From Curtobacterium sp. MCSS17_015 (GTDB taxonomy: Bacteria > Actinomycetota > Actinomycetes > Actinomycetales > Microbacteriaceae), in assembly GCF_003234265.2 (NCBI RefSeq), contig NZ_CP126256.1, positions 2,294,001-2,358,000 of the forward strand: 64,000 nucleotides of DNA, in the 5' to 3' direction. The notes below the pieces were generated by a model. It did not search any database. It saw nothing but the letters and a program-made list of their open reading frames with translations, and was not told the DNA's origin. Position numbers and translations under genes: made by a program. Positions within the stretch are counted from its first letter, which is position 1; each line of letters begins with the position of its first letter. Shown one piece after another: positions 22,693 to 30,734 of this stretch.

Positions 22693-23469
22693 ATGACCGC
22701 GCTCTCCATCGCCTTCGTACCCGGGGTCTCCCCCGCCAAGTGGGTGCGGGTCTGGCGGGAGCGCCGACCGGACGTCGACCTGGTGCTGCTGCCCGTGGAC
22801 GCCGACGGGGTCACGGCGGCGATCGAGGGCGACGCCGACATGGTCTTCGCCCGCATGCCGGTCCCGGATCGGGCCGACGGCGAGCAGTACCACGCCATCC
22901 CGCTGTGGACCGAGACGGCGGTCGTCGCGACGCCGAAGGACTCGCCGCTCGCCGACCTCGACGAGGTGACCGAGCCGGACCTCGCCGACGTCACGGTCCT
23001 CGACGCCGGCCCGGTCCCGCCCGACGTCGCCGCCGCGCTCGACCTGGTGGAGGCGAACGTCGGTGTCGTCGTCCTGCCGCAGTCCTTGTTCCGCGCCGCG
23101 AGCCGAAAGGACCTGGTGTCCCGACCGCTCGCCGGCTCCCCCGGCACCCGGGTTGCGCTGGTCTGGCGCGACGAGGACGCCTCGGAACTGACCGAGGAGT
23201 TCATCGGCGTCGTCCGCGGCCGGACCGCCAACAGCTCCCGGAACCAGACGGACGAGCCGGGAGGCACCGATCCCGCCGGTGCCGACCGCTCGCGTCCGTC
23301 GAAGAGCGGCGGCAAGGCCACGGCGGCGAACGCGAAGACCGTCGCCAAGCGGAGCGCGACGAAGGGCACCGGGGCGAAGAGCGGCGGTGGGAAGAACTCG
23401 ACGGGACGCGGCCGGACACAGCGCGGCATGCAGGGCAAGCCGAAGCGCGGCTCGAAGGGCAACCGTTGA
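22693..23469 (+). CDS. LysR substrate-binding-domain protein lacking HTH, with basic tail
   Basis: 258 residues. About residues 4-172 look like the periplasmic-binding-protein-like ligand domain of LysR regulators (ALSIAFVPGVSPAKWVRVW, then MPVPDRADGEQYHAIPLWTE, then ANVGVVVLPQSLFRAA). The DNA-binding domain is missing. From about 180 the protein is a Lys/Arg/Ser/Gly/Thr-rich tail ending KRGSKGNR, probably disordered and nucleic-acid-binding. It is divergent from DUF5997. A plausible idea is that the two work together as ligand sensor and DNA binder; this is inference. Confidence 0.8.
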   Translation: MTALSIAFVPGVSPAKWVRVWRERRPDVDLVLLPVDADGVTAAIEGDADMVFARMPVPDRADGEQYHAIPLWTETAVVATPKDSPLADLDEVTEPDLADVTVLDAGPVPPDVAAALDLVEANVGVVVLPQSLFRAASRKDLVSRPLAGSPGTRVALVWRDEDASELTEEFIGVVRGRTANSSRNQTDEPGGTDPAGADRSRPSKSGGKATAANAKTVAKRSATKGTGAKSGGGKNSTGRGRTQRGMQGKPKRGSKGNR

Positions 23470-23972
23470 CCGCGGGGACGGCGCCGGACGGCGACCACCC
23501 GGCGCCCGGCGTGCGCCTCGTGCCGATGCCCGAAGACCGGCTGCCCGCATGGCTCGACCGCTCCATGGCGGAGTACGTCGGGTCCCGCATGCGATCCGGC
23601 GAGAGCCGCGAGCAGGCCGAGGCGAACAAGCAGCGCTCCCTCGACACCTGGTTCCCGGGCGGTTCGCCCGCTGCGGGTCACCACGTGTGGGAGGTGACCA
23701 CTCCGGACGGCACCGTCGTCGGTCACCTCTGGATCGGCCCGTTCACGGCCGGCAGCAGCGACTGGTGGGTCTTCGACGTCGAGATCGGCGCCGGACACCG
23801 TCGGCAGGGGTACGCCCGGCGCGCGCTCGAGCTCGCGCACCGAGTCGCCCGGGACGAGGGTGCGACGAGCATCGGTCTCAACGTCTTCGGGTACAACACC
23901 GGTGCCCGTGGTCTCTACGAGCAACTCGGGTACGAGGTCGCCTCGGTCCAGATGCGCCTGCCGCTCGACTGA
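23466..23972 (+). CDS. GNAT-family N-acetyltransferase
   Basis: 168 residues. The acetyl-CoA motif is DVEIGAGHRRQGYARRAL (about 99-116), followed by GATSIGLNVFGYNTGARGLYEQLGY, a strong GNAT C-terminal signature. Substrate unknown. The TTG start overlaps the upstream stop (TTGA), which implies coupling to the LysR-domain gene; GTG 23511 is an alternative that would drop 15 residues. Confidence 0.85.
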   Translation: MTAGTAPDGDHPAPGVRLVPMPEDRLPAWLDRSMAEYVGSRMRSGESREQAEANKQRSLDTWFPGGSPAAGHHVWEVTTPDGTVVGHLWIGPFTAGSSDWWVFDVEIGAGHRRQGYARRALELAHRVARDEGATSIGLNVFGYNTGARGLYEQLGYEVASVQMRLPLD

Positions 23973-24012
23973 CCACCCCGCTGCACCGACGACGGCGGGC
24001 GTCGCTCCCCGT

Positions 24013-24609
24013 TCAGTCGGGCCAGACGCCGGAGCTCGCCCGGCGGTGGCTGCCGACCAGGTGCGTGTCGACGATGCCCAGCGCCTCCATCAACGCGTGC
24101 ATGGTGGTCGGCCCCACGAACGCGAACCCGCGCTTCCGCAGGGCCTTCGACAGCGCGGTCGACCCGGGGCTGGTCGTCGGGACCTCGGCGGCGGTCCGGG
24201 GCCGAGGGGTGTCGTCCGGCCGGAAGGACCACACGAAGTCCGCCAGTCCGCCGTCGGCACGGAGGGCGATCGTGGCGTTCGCGTTGGTGATCGTCGCGGC
24301 GATCTTGGCGCGGTTCCGAACGATGCCCGCGTCCCCCAGCAGCCGGGCCACGTCGCGCTCCCCGAAGCCGGCGACCACGTCGGGGTCGAAGTCGGCGAAC
24401 GCCGCACGGAACGCCGGACGTTTGGCCAGGATCGTGCGCCAGGAGAGCCCGGACTGGAACGCCTCGAGCGACAGCCGTTCGAAGACGCCCCGTTCGTCGC
24501 GGACGGGCATCCCCCACTCCGTGTCGTAGTACGCGCGGAGCATCGGGTCGGCCGATGCCCAGAACGGACGGGCGAGGCCGTCATCGCCGGTCACGAGATC
24601 GTCGGTCAT
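24013..24609 (-). CDS. tag: DNA-3-methyladenine glycosylase I
   Basis: 198 residues. Excises 3-methyladenine from alkylated DNA. Signatures: RPFWASADPMLRAYYDTEWGMPV near the start (the catalytic Glu in DTEWG), FERLSLEAFQSGLSWRTIL, and FVGPTTMHALMEALGIVDTH. The usual N-terminal zinc-ligand cysteine (RCxW) is replaced by PFW, so the zinc site may be altered. The ATG lies 6 nt after -10 CAGGAT, suggesting leaderless mRNA. Confidence 0.92.
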   Translation of the reverse strand: MTDDLVTGDDGLARPFWASADPMLRAYYDTEWGMPVRDERGVFERLSLEAFQSGLSWRTILAKRPAFRAAFADFDPDVVAGFGERDVARLLGDAGIVRNRAKIAATITNANATIALRADGGLADFVWSFRPDDTPRPRTAAEVPTTSPGSTALSKALRKRGFAFVGPTTMHALMEALGIVDTHLVGSHRRASSGVWPD

Positions 24610-24712
24610 CCCCCCATCCTGCCGTCGCCCCCTCCGCTGGACGCGACCCCGGCACGTGCTCGCAGCGGTACTCCGTTGCGCGACGCCGCCGGGGTCGCGT
24701 TCCGCGGGAGGG

Positions 24713-25117
24713 TCAGCCCTCCTCCGCGGCGGCGGGGTCCATCCACACGTACTCCCAGCGGTGGCCGTCGAGGTCGACGAAGCTCCGCTGGAACATGGTG
24801 CCGAGGTCCATCTCCGGCCGGTCCTCGGTGCCGCCGGCCCCGACCGCGGCGTCCACGATCCGGTGCACCTCGTCCTTGGTCTCGGCGCTGAGGGAGTTGA
24901 TGACCTCGATCGTGTCCGGTCCGGCGATCGCCTTGTCGGTGAACTCGGAGAACTTCGCGTGCGTCAGGAGCATCACGGAGACGGTGTCGCTGATGACGAT
25001 GCTCGAGGCGGTGTCGTCACTGAACACCGGGTTGAGCGGGTAGCCGAGCGCCCGGTAGAACGCGGTCGCCCGCTCCAGGTCGGACACCGGCAGGTTGATG
25101 AACACCATGGTCGACAT
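24713..25117 (-). CDS. VOC-family (glyoxalase/bleomycin-resistance fold) protein
   Basis: 134 residues, two beta-alpha-beta-beta-beta modules. Starts with MSTMVFINLPVSDLERATAFYRALGYP and ends with FVDLDGHRWEYVWMDP, both standard for YciA/Glo-like VOC proteins. Enzyme activity is unknown; such genes are often annotated as extradiol dioxygenases without evidence. ATG 25117 follows GAAGGGACC. It lies downstream of the 52-bp palindrome. Confidence 0.85.
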   Translation of the reverse strand: MSTMVFINLPVSDLERATAFYRALGYPLNPVFSDDTASSIVISDTVSVMLLTHAKFSEFTDKAIAGPDTIEVINSLSAETKDEVHRIVDAAVGAGGTEDRPEMDLGTMFQRSFVDLDGHRWEYVWMDPAAAEEG

Positions 25118-25204
25118 GTGGGGTCCCTTCGTCGTGACCAACCTGGACCCCGGACCGCGCCGGCGCAACCGTTCCGTGGCGGAACCGACGTCCCCGCCCG
25201 AGGG

Positions 25205-25256
25205 ACGACGGACGGGAGGCCCGGTACCAGCTGGTACCGGGCCTCCCGTCCGTCGT
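25205..25256. terminator. 52-bp perfect palindrome (second copy)
   Basis: All bases 25205-25256 are self-complementary around AG|CT. The central 44 bp (CGGACGGGAGGCCCGGTACC and its mirror) are identical to the 9614-9663 element. It sits 25 nt after the stop of the symporter operon on the minus strand and before the VOC gene, as a terminator would. No T-tract. Confidence 0.75.
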
Positions 25257-25280
25257 GGGTCGCCGGGGCGACCCACCTGT

Positions 25281-25604
25281 CTACGCCAGGTCGCGGCCTT
25301 CGCCGGCGGCGCGCTGGTGTGCCTCCGCCTCGGCCTGTCCGACGATGTCCTCGGCCGGCACCGGGGCGAGGCGGTCCCAGAGGAAGAACAGCAGGCCGCC
25401 CGCGAGCATCGCGAGTCCGACCCACAGGTTGATGTGGATGCCGCCGGTCTTCTCGGGGTCGGTGTCCCAGTGCACGATCCCGACGATCGTCGTGATGACG
25501 CCGTACAGGACGAACAGTCCGCCGAGGATGCGGCGCAGGTCGAGGCGGCGCGTGGACCGGACGAGTTCGGCCTTCTGCTCCTCGGTGAGGGTGGTGTCAC
25601 TCAT
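25281..25604 (-). CDS. small membrane protein partner of the symporter
   Basis: 107 residues. Acidic N-terminus (LTEEQKAELVRSTRRLDLRRI), two hydrophobic helices (about 26-45 and 57-76) and a polar tail. It starts 26 nt after the sodium:solute symporter stop, so it is cotranscribed. Several SSS transporters have a small two-helix partner protein; this one is not a family I can name. A role in symporter assembly or regulation is inference. Confidence 0.7.
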   Translation of the reverse strand: MSDTTLTEEQKAELVRSTRRLDLRRILGGLFVLYGVITTIVGIVHWDTDPEKTGGIHINLWVGLAMLAGGLLFFLWDRLAPVPAEDIVGQAEAEAHQRAAGEGRDLA

Positions 25605-25630
25605 GAGGGTTCTCCTTCAGTGGACGTCGA

Positions 25631-27301
25631 TCAGAGGAACGGCAGGTAGAGGGCGACACAGAGCACGAGCGCGACCGTGCCGAGCAGCGCCGGCGAGCGG
25701 TACCAGGCCGTGTCGGTGGCGACGGCCCCCGCGGTCATGTCGATCTTGCCGATGCCGTAGACCAGGCCGCCGAGCTCCGAGACGTCCTTGGGCTTGGTGA
25801 ACATCGACACCGCGACGGCGACGACGATGACCGTCACGAACGAGATGATCGCGCCGTACATCGTCTCGGCCGTGGCGGTCGAGAACAGGTCCGGGTCCAC
25901 CAGGTACGCGATCCAGGTGATGGTCGGCGTGATGATGCCGAGCACGTAGCCCCACAGTGCGCCCTGCGTGGTCATCCGCTTCCAGAGCAGACCGAGGATG
26001 AAGACGCCGAACAGCGGTGCGTTGAAGAACGAGAACAGCGTCTGCATGTAGGTCATGATGTTGCCGGCCTGGGCGGCGAGGAACGCCGTGCCGACGCCGA
26101 CGACGACGCCCACGACGGTGACCCAGCGACCGGTCTTGAGGTAGTGCACGTCCGGCATGGCCGGCTTGATGTAGCGCTGCCAGATGTCGTAGGTGAACAC
26201 CGTGTTGAAGCTCGACACGTTCGCGGCCATGCCGGCCATGAAGGACGCCAGGAGGCCCGTGACGGCGACACCGAGGACGCCGGTCGGCAGGTACATCTGG
26301 ATGAGCTTCGGGATCGCGTCGTTGTAGGTCAGGGTCCCGTCGGCGAACTGGTTGCCCACGACGGCGGCGGCGATGAGGCCGGGAACGACGACGATGAACG
26401 GGATGAACAGCTTCGGGATCGCGGCGATGAGCGGGGTGCGCCGGGCAGCGGACATGTTCTTGGCCGAGAACGCACGCTGCACCTCGGTGAAGTTCGTCGT
26501 CCAGTAGCCGAACGAGAGCACGAAGCCGAGGCCGAGCACGATCGCGAGCCAGTTCGCCCCGATCGGGTTCGTCACGTCGCCGATGCCGGTGCCGGCCCAG
26601 GTCTGCAGGTGCTGCACGCCCTGGGTCTCCTTGATCGCCTCGGTGAGGCCGCTCCAGCCGCCGACCCGGTGGAGACCGACGATCGTCAGCGGGATGAGCC
26701 CGGCGAGGATCACGAAGAACTGCATGACCTCGTTGTAGATCGCGCTCGAGAGCCCGCCGAGGGTGATGTAGGCGAGCACGAAGCCGGCCGACACGATGAT
26801 GGCGAGCCACTCCGGCCAGCCGAGCATCGCCTCGATGACGATCGCCATCGCGTAGAGGTTGATGCCCGCGATGAGGACGTTCGACACCGCGAACGCGATC
26901 GAGTTCACCAGGTGCGGGGCCTTGCCGAAGCGGCGGAGCATGAACTCCGGCACGCTGCGGACCTTCGAGCCGTAGTAGAAGGGCATCATCACGAGGCCGA
27001 GGAAGACCATCGCGGGCACGGCACCGATGAGGTAGTAGTGCAGCGTCGCCATGCCGATCTGGGCGCCGTTCGCGGCCATGCCGAGGATCTCGGTCGCGCC
27101 GAGGTTCGCGGACACGAACGCCAGGCCCGTGATCCACGCGGGCATGGACCTGCCCGAGAGGAAGAAGTCCATGCTCGTGCGGACCTGCCGCCGAGCCGTG
27201 AACCCGATCCAGATGACCACCCCGAAGTACACGAGGATCATCAAGTAGTCGACCCAGCCCAAGTCGAGCCGGATCCCGCTGTTCGCTGCCGCGAGAACCA
27301 T
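25631..27301 (-). CDS. sodium:solute symporter (SSS/SLC5 family)
   Basis: 556 residues, about 13-14 transmembrane helices. Family features: FFLSGRSMPAWITGLAFVSANLGATEILG in the first helices, GINLYAMAIVIEAMLGW, and VVPGLIAAAVVGNQ. The SGRSM and SAN(L)GATE motifs are those of SGLT-like sugar/solute:Na+ symporters. The solute cannot be named; sugars and polyols are typical. A palindromic operator lies 66-81 bp upstream. Confidence 0.92.
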   Translation of the reverse strand: MVLAAANSGIRLDLGWVDYLMILVYFGVVIWIGFTARRQVRTSMDFFLSGRSMPAWITGLAFVSANLGATEILGMAANGAQIGMATLHYYLIGAVPAMVFLGLVMMPFYYGSKVRSVPEFMLRRFGKAPHLVNSIAFAVSNVLIAGINLYAMAIVIEAMLGWPEWLAIIVSAGFVLAYITLGGLSSAIYNEVMQFFVILAGLIPLTIVGLHRVGGWSGLTEAIKETQGVQHLQTWAGTGIGDVTNPIGANWLAIVLGLGFVLSFGYWTTNFTEVQRAFSAKNMSAARRTPLIAAIPKLFIPFIVVVPGLIAAAVVGNQFADGTLTYNDAIPKLIQMYLPTGVLGVAVTGLLASFMAGMAANVSSFNTVFTYDIWQRYIKPAMPDVHYLKTGRWVTVVGVVVGVGTAFLAAQAGNIMTYMQTLFSFFNAPLFGVFILGLLWKRMTTQGALWGYVLGIITPTITWIAYLVDPDLFSTATAETMYGAIISFVTVIVVAVAVSMFTKPKDVSELGGLVYGIGKIDMTAGAVATDTAWYRSPALLGTVALVLCVALYLPFL

Positions 27302-27322
27302 TCACACTCTCCGTCGATGTGT

Positions 27323-27382
27323 TGCAGTCGACAACCGTGCCGACCCGGACGAAGACGTTACACGCGATGTGACCGTTCACAT
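27323..27382. promoter_or_regulatory. operator region upstream of the symporter gene
   Basis: ATGTGA-CCGT-TCACAT (27367-27382) is a perfect 6-bp-arm inverted repeat. A second symmetric element, GTTGCAGTCGACAAC (27321-27335), lies nearer the start codon. A -10-like TAACGT on the minus strand (27360-27355) lies between them. The arms resemble CRP- or GntR-type half-sites but with a 4-bp spacer, so the regulator is not assigned. Confidence 0.4.
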
Positions 27383-27427
27383 AGCCGCGGTATGCATCGT
27401 GCTCGCGCTCGGATCCCGACCCCTCGC

Positions 27428-27439
27428 TAGGCTCGGACC
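27428..27439 (+). promoter_or_regulatory. -10 element for leaderless aroQ transcript
   Basis: TAGGCT at 27428-27433, 6 nt before ATG 27440; no ribosome site precedes the ATG. Confidence 0.5.
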
Positions 27440-27874
27440 ATGCGCATCCTCGTCCTCAACGGCCCGAACCTGGACATCCTCGGCCGTCGCGACCCGGAGC
27501 AGTACGGCACGGTGACGCTCGCCGAGATCGAGGCGATCGTCCACACCGAGGCCGCGGTGCACGAGCTCGAGGCCGACTTCCGACAGAGCAACCGCGAGGG
27601 CGAGCTCGTCGAGTGGCTGCACGAGGCGCTCGACGACTTCGCGGGCGTCGTCATCAACCCCGCTGCGTACGCCCACACCTCGGTCGCGCTGCACGACGCC
27701 GTCGAGGCGCTCAGCGTCCCCGTCGTCGAGGTGCACCTGTCGAACACGTGGAAGCGCGAGCCGTTCCGGCACGTCGACCACGTCGCCACCGCCGCCACCG
27801 CGGTGATCGCCGGTGCGGGTGCGGACGGGTACCGCCTGGCCGTCGCACACGTCGCCACGCTGCTGCGCGGCTGA
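27440..27874 (+). CDS. aroQ: 3-dehydroquinate dehydratase, type II
   Basis: 144 residues, the short type II enzyme of the shikimate pathway (3-dehydroquinate to 3-dehydroshikimate). Signatures: ILVLNGPNLDILGRRDPEQYG at the N-terminus (catalytic Tyr in the lid), FRQSNREGELVEWLHEA, VINPAAYAHTSVALHDA and VEVHLSNTWKREPFR. All expected catalytic motifs are present. Monocistronic; convergent with the FMN reductase gene. Confidence 0.96.
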   Translation: MRILVLNGPNLDILGRRDPEQYGTVTLAEIEAIVHTEAAVHELEADFRQSNREGELVEWLHEALDDFAGVVINPAAYAHTSVALHDAVEALSVPVVEVHLSNTWKREPFRHVDHVATAATAVIAGAGADGYRLAVAHVATLLRG

Positions 27875-27907
27875 CCCGGTCCGCCCCGTTCCGTCCCGGG
27901 AGGCCCG

Positions 27908-28504
27908 TCAGAAGTCCGCGGGCCGCCGCACGTCCTCGATGCCCGCCGCCACGAACCCGCCGCGGATGATGGGCAGCGCCCGATGGACCGCCTGGTCGAT
28001 CCGCAGCTCGAGGTCGACGCTGGAGATGTCGTACCCGCCGGCCCGCTTCGTGAAGTCGCGCTCGTTCCCGAACACCGCGAGCGGGAGCGTCGTCGACTGG
28101 AAGAACCCGAACAGCGGGCGCATCTGGTGCTCGACGAGGAGCGCGTGCCGGTCGCTGCCCCCGGTCGCGGTGAGCAGGACCGGGGTGTCGACGAGGTCGT
28201 ACTGGCCGACCCAGTCGAAGAAGAGCTTGAACGCACCCGAGTAGGCGGCCCGGAACGCCGGACTCCCCACGACCAGGACGTCCGCCGCCTCGACCGCTGC
28301 GAGTGCGGCCTGCGTCGCCGCGGACATCTGCTCCCGCCCGGCCGCGGCGCCGAGGTCGGCCAGGAGCGGCCCGATCTCGACCGTCACGGCGTCGGCGTCC
28401 GGCAGTTCGGCCGCCAGACGCTGCACCGTCGCCCCGACCAGCGTCGAGGTCCGGGACGGGTCCGAGGGGCTGCCACTGACTCCGACGACGAGGGTTCCGC
28501 TCAT
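27908..28504 (-). CDS. NADPH-dependent FMN reductase (SsuE/MsuE-like)
   Basis: 198 residues, flavodoxin-like fold. The FMN phosphate loop is VVGVSGSPSDPSRTSTLV (about 6-23); DVLVVGSPAFRAAYSGAFKLFFDWV is the typical second motif. Such enzymes supply FMNH2 to sulfonate monooxygenases or LLM oxygenases (one is at 47562 but not adjacent). No ssu genes are nearby, so the partner is unknown. Divergent from the MSMEG_6728 gene. Confidence 0.88.
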   Translation of the reverse strand: MSGTLVVGVSGSPSDPSRTSTLVGATVQRLAAELPDADAVTVEIGPLLADLGAAAGREQMSAATQAALAAVEAADVLVVGSPAFRAAYSGAFKLFFDWVGQYDLVDTPVLLTATGGSDRHALLVEHQMRPLFGFFQSTTLPLAVFGNERDFTKRAGGYDISSVDLELRIDQAVHRALPIIRGGFVAAGIEDVRRPADF

Positions 28505-28578
28505 GCGCTCGATGCTCACACGCGCGTCCCGAGACCGGTCGCGATGTGACGACATGTGTCGCTCCCAACCGGTCGGCG

Positions 28579-28591
28579 TACCGTCCGGCGC
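28579..28591 (+). promoter_or_regulatory. -10 element for leaderless MSMEG_6728-family transcript
   Basis: TACCGT at 28579-28584, 7 nt before ATG 28592; no ribosome site in between. Confidence 0.5.
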
Positions 28592-29056
28592 ATGCAGACC
28601 TTCCTGCCGTACGCCGACTTCCGCGCCTCCGCCGAGGTGCTCGACGACAAGCGCCTCGGGAAGCAACGGGTCGAGACGCTGCAGGTCATGCGGGCCCTGA
28701 CGCTGCCGGACTACGGCTGGCAGCACCACCCCGTGACGGCGATGTGGCGCGGCTTCCGGCCCGCACTGATGGCCTACCAGGACGCGACGTGCCGGGTCTG
28801 GCTCGAACGGGGCCACGCGGACACCTGCCTCGAGAAGACCCTCGCCGACCTGGCCCTCGTCCCCGAGGACCTGGTGGCGTACGAGCGCGGCGACTACGAG
28901 GTCCCGTCCTGGAACACCGACGAGCGGGTGCACCTGTCGCACCGGTCGAAGCTCGTGCAGAAGGCGCCCGAGCACTACCGTCCGCTGTTCCCCGACGTGC
29001 CGGACGACCTCGAGTACCACTGGCCCGGCACGGTGGAGCACCGAGCTTCGGCCTGA
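28592..29056 (+). CDS. MSMEG_6728-family protein (pyrimidine-dimer glycosylase-like)
   Basis: 154 residues. Starts MQTFLPYADFRASAEVLDDK(R)LGKQRVE, the conserved N-terminus of this family, which is distantly related to T4 DenV pyrimidine-dimer DNA glycosylases. Later conserved segments: WQHHPVTAMWRGFRPAL and HLSHRSKLVQKAPEHYRPLF. The function is unproven in bacteria; a DNA-repair role is suggested by family only. A photolyase is also present in the window. Confidence 0.85.
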   Translation: MQTFLPYADFRASAEVLDDKRLGKQRVETLQVMRALTLPDYGWQHHPVTAMWRGFRPALMAYQDATCRVWLERGHADTCLEKTLADLALVPEDLVAYERGDYEVPSWNTDERVHLSHRSKLVQKAPEHYRPLFPDVPDDLEYHWPGTVEHRASA

Positions 29057-29209
29057 CGAGCCCGAGCCCGCCGCGGATCTCAGGGGAACGGGAGCGATCG
29101 TTCAGGGGTCGATCGTCCCGGATCCGCAGCGGGCCCGGTCGTTCCGGGACGGCACGGCAGGGACCGGCGCCCCGGCCGGACGCGCATCAGGGGGTGCGTC
29201 CGGTCCGGC

Positions 29210-29231
29210 GCACCGCCGCGGACGGCGGTGC
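29210..29231. terminator. hairpin between convergent genes
   Basis: GCACCGCCG-CGGA-CGGCGGTGC, a 9-bp stem with a tetraloop, 13 nt before the stop of the minus-strand gene at 29245. A second weaker stem (CCGGACGC with GCGTCCGG, 29176-29203) precedes it on the plus strand. Confidence 0.65.
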
Positions 29232-29244
29232 AGGACTCATGGCG

Positions 29245-29508
29245 TCAGGGGTGGAGTCGACCCTCCCGGTACCGGTCGGACTCCGTCGGTGCCGGCATCG
29301 ACCGCGCGACCCGGGCGAGGTGCGCGGGCAACAGGGCGCTCGCGAGCGTGGCGAGGGCACCGACGACCGCGACGACCCCGAGGGGCACCGCGTCGAGGCC
29401 GTGCCCGGCACCGACGGCGAGCGCGAGGACGGTGGCCGGCGCGGGCAGGAGCTGCACCGCGCGGAAGCGGTCGTCCTGCGTCACCGGTCGGGTCGTCGCG
29501 TTCGCCAT
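29245..29508 (-). CDS. small two-helix membrane protein, unknown
   Basis: 87 residues. Polar N-terminus (MANATTRPVTQDDRFRAVQL), two hydrophobic helices (about 22-40 and 44-66), basic C-terminus (RSMPAPTESDRYREGRLHP). The ATG lies 6 nt after -10 CAGAGT on the minus strand. No family recognised. It has codon use and flanking terminator like a real gene. Confidence 0.55.
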   Translation of the reverse strand: MANATTRPVTQDDRFRAVQLLPAPATVLALAVGAGHGLDAVPLGVVAVVGALATLASALLPAHLARVARSMPAPTESDRYREGRLHP

Positions 29509-29590
29509 GTCCCCACTCTGTCCGACACCGCCTGTCCGCAGAAGGGGGGACACGGCCCCAGACCTGGAGTAGAACGTCTAGTACACCCAC

Positions 29591-30730
29591 TCATGCGAGG
29601 GCGCGCACCGTTGCCACGGCCGTCACGACGGCGTCGACGACCTGGTCGGCGTCGTCGCCGGAGAGCGTCTCGTCGAAGGTGAGGCGGACGGCCGAGCGGG
29701 CCACGTCCTCCGGGAGGCCCAGCGCCGTGAGCACGTGCGAGGCCTCGGTGCTCCCCGCGGCACAGGCGCTCCCCGACGACGAGACGACGTCACGCCGTTC
29801 GAGCTCGAGCAGCACCGTCTCGCCGTGCACGCCGGGGAAGCAGAACGAGGCGTGGCCGGGCAGGCGACGGTCGCGCGACCCGGTGAGCACGGCTCCCGGG
29901 ACCCGGGCGAGCACGCCGGCGACGACGATCTCGCGGACCGCGGTGGCCTGCGCAGCGGCGGCGTCGCGCCCCGCGAGGAGGCTCCCCCAGGCCGCAGCCA
30001 GGCCCACGGCCCCCGCGACGTCCTCGGTCCCCGAGCGCCGGCCGCGTTCCTGCCCACCACCGTGCAGCAGGGGTTCGAGCGCGACCCCGGCCCGGACCGC
30101 GAGCGCGCCGGTCCCCTTCGTCGCGCCGAGCTTGTGTCCCGAGACGGACACCGCGTCGACCCCGAGCACGTCGAGCCCGACCGGCGACCACGGTGCGGAC
30201 TGCACGGCGTCGGTGTGGAAGCGCGCCCCGACGGCGTGGGCGACCTCGGCGAGCGCCCGGACGTCCTGCACCGTGCCGATCTCGTTGTCGGCGTGCGCGA
30301 CCGAGACGAGTGTCGTGTCCGGCCGGAGGGCGGCGCGCAGGGCCTCGGGTGTGACGGTGCCGTCCGGCGTGACCGGCAGCACCGTGAGGGAGAAGCCGTG
30401 GTGCCGTTCGAGGTACCGGCAGCTCGCGAGGACGGCATCGTGCTCGATCGCACTCGTCACGACGTGCCGTCCGCGGGGCGCGGCGAGCGCGATGCCCTTG
30501 ACCGCCGTGTTGGCCCCCTCGGTGCCGCCGCTCGTGAAGACGACCTCGCCCGGGCGAGCGCCGAGGGCCCCGGCGACGACCGACCGCGCGGCTGCGAGAC
30601 CGCGTGCCGCGGCGTCACCGACCTCGTGCGTGGACGAGGGGTTGCCGAAGGTCCCCGTCAGGTAGGGCCACATCGCCTCGAGGACCTCGCGGCGGACCGG
30701 CGTCGTCGCGGCACGGTCGAGGTAGAACAC
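29591..30730 (-). CDS. cysteine desulfurase (NifS/IscS-like), last gene of the NAD operon
   Basis: 379 residues, PLP-dependent. VFYLDRAATTPVRREVLEAM is the NifS start; SGHKLGATKGTGAL holds the PLP lysine; SSSGSACAAGSTEASHVL holds the active cysteine loop. It converts cysteine to alanine and transfers sulfur, most likely to build the [4Fe-4S] cluster of NadA, since NifS-like genes are commonly linked to nadA-nadB-nadC. GTG start 4 nt after the nadC stop. Confidence 0.92.
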   Translation of the reverse strand: MFYLDRAATTPVRREVLEAMWPYLTGTFGNPSSTHEVGDAAARGLAAARSVVAGALGARPGEVVFTSGGTEGANTAVKGIALAAPRGRHVVTSAIEHDAVLASCRYLERHHGFSLTVLPVTPDGTVTPEALRAALRPDTTLVSVAHADNEIGTVQDVRALAEVAHAVGARFHTDAVQSAPWSPVGLDVLGVDAVSVSGHKLGATKGTGALAVRAGVALEPLLHGGGQERGRRSGTEDVAGAVGLAAAWGSLLAGRDAAAAQATAVREIVVAGVLARVPGAVLTGSRDRRLPGHASFCFPGVHGETVLLELERRDVVSSSGSACAAGSTEASHVLTALGLPEDVARSAVRLTFDETLSGDDADQVVDAVVTAVATVRALA

Positions 30731-30734
30731 GGCG

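Noticed and set aside
9614-25256. The two long palindromes as ends of a composite mobile element
   Set aside because: The genes between are ordinary chromosomal genes with uniform composition, no transposase, and the palindromes sit at transcript ends.
29057-29209. Possible small ORF after the MSMEG_6728 gene
   Set aside because: No ribosome site or leaderless signal; the stretch contains paired hairpins instead.
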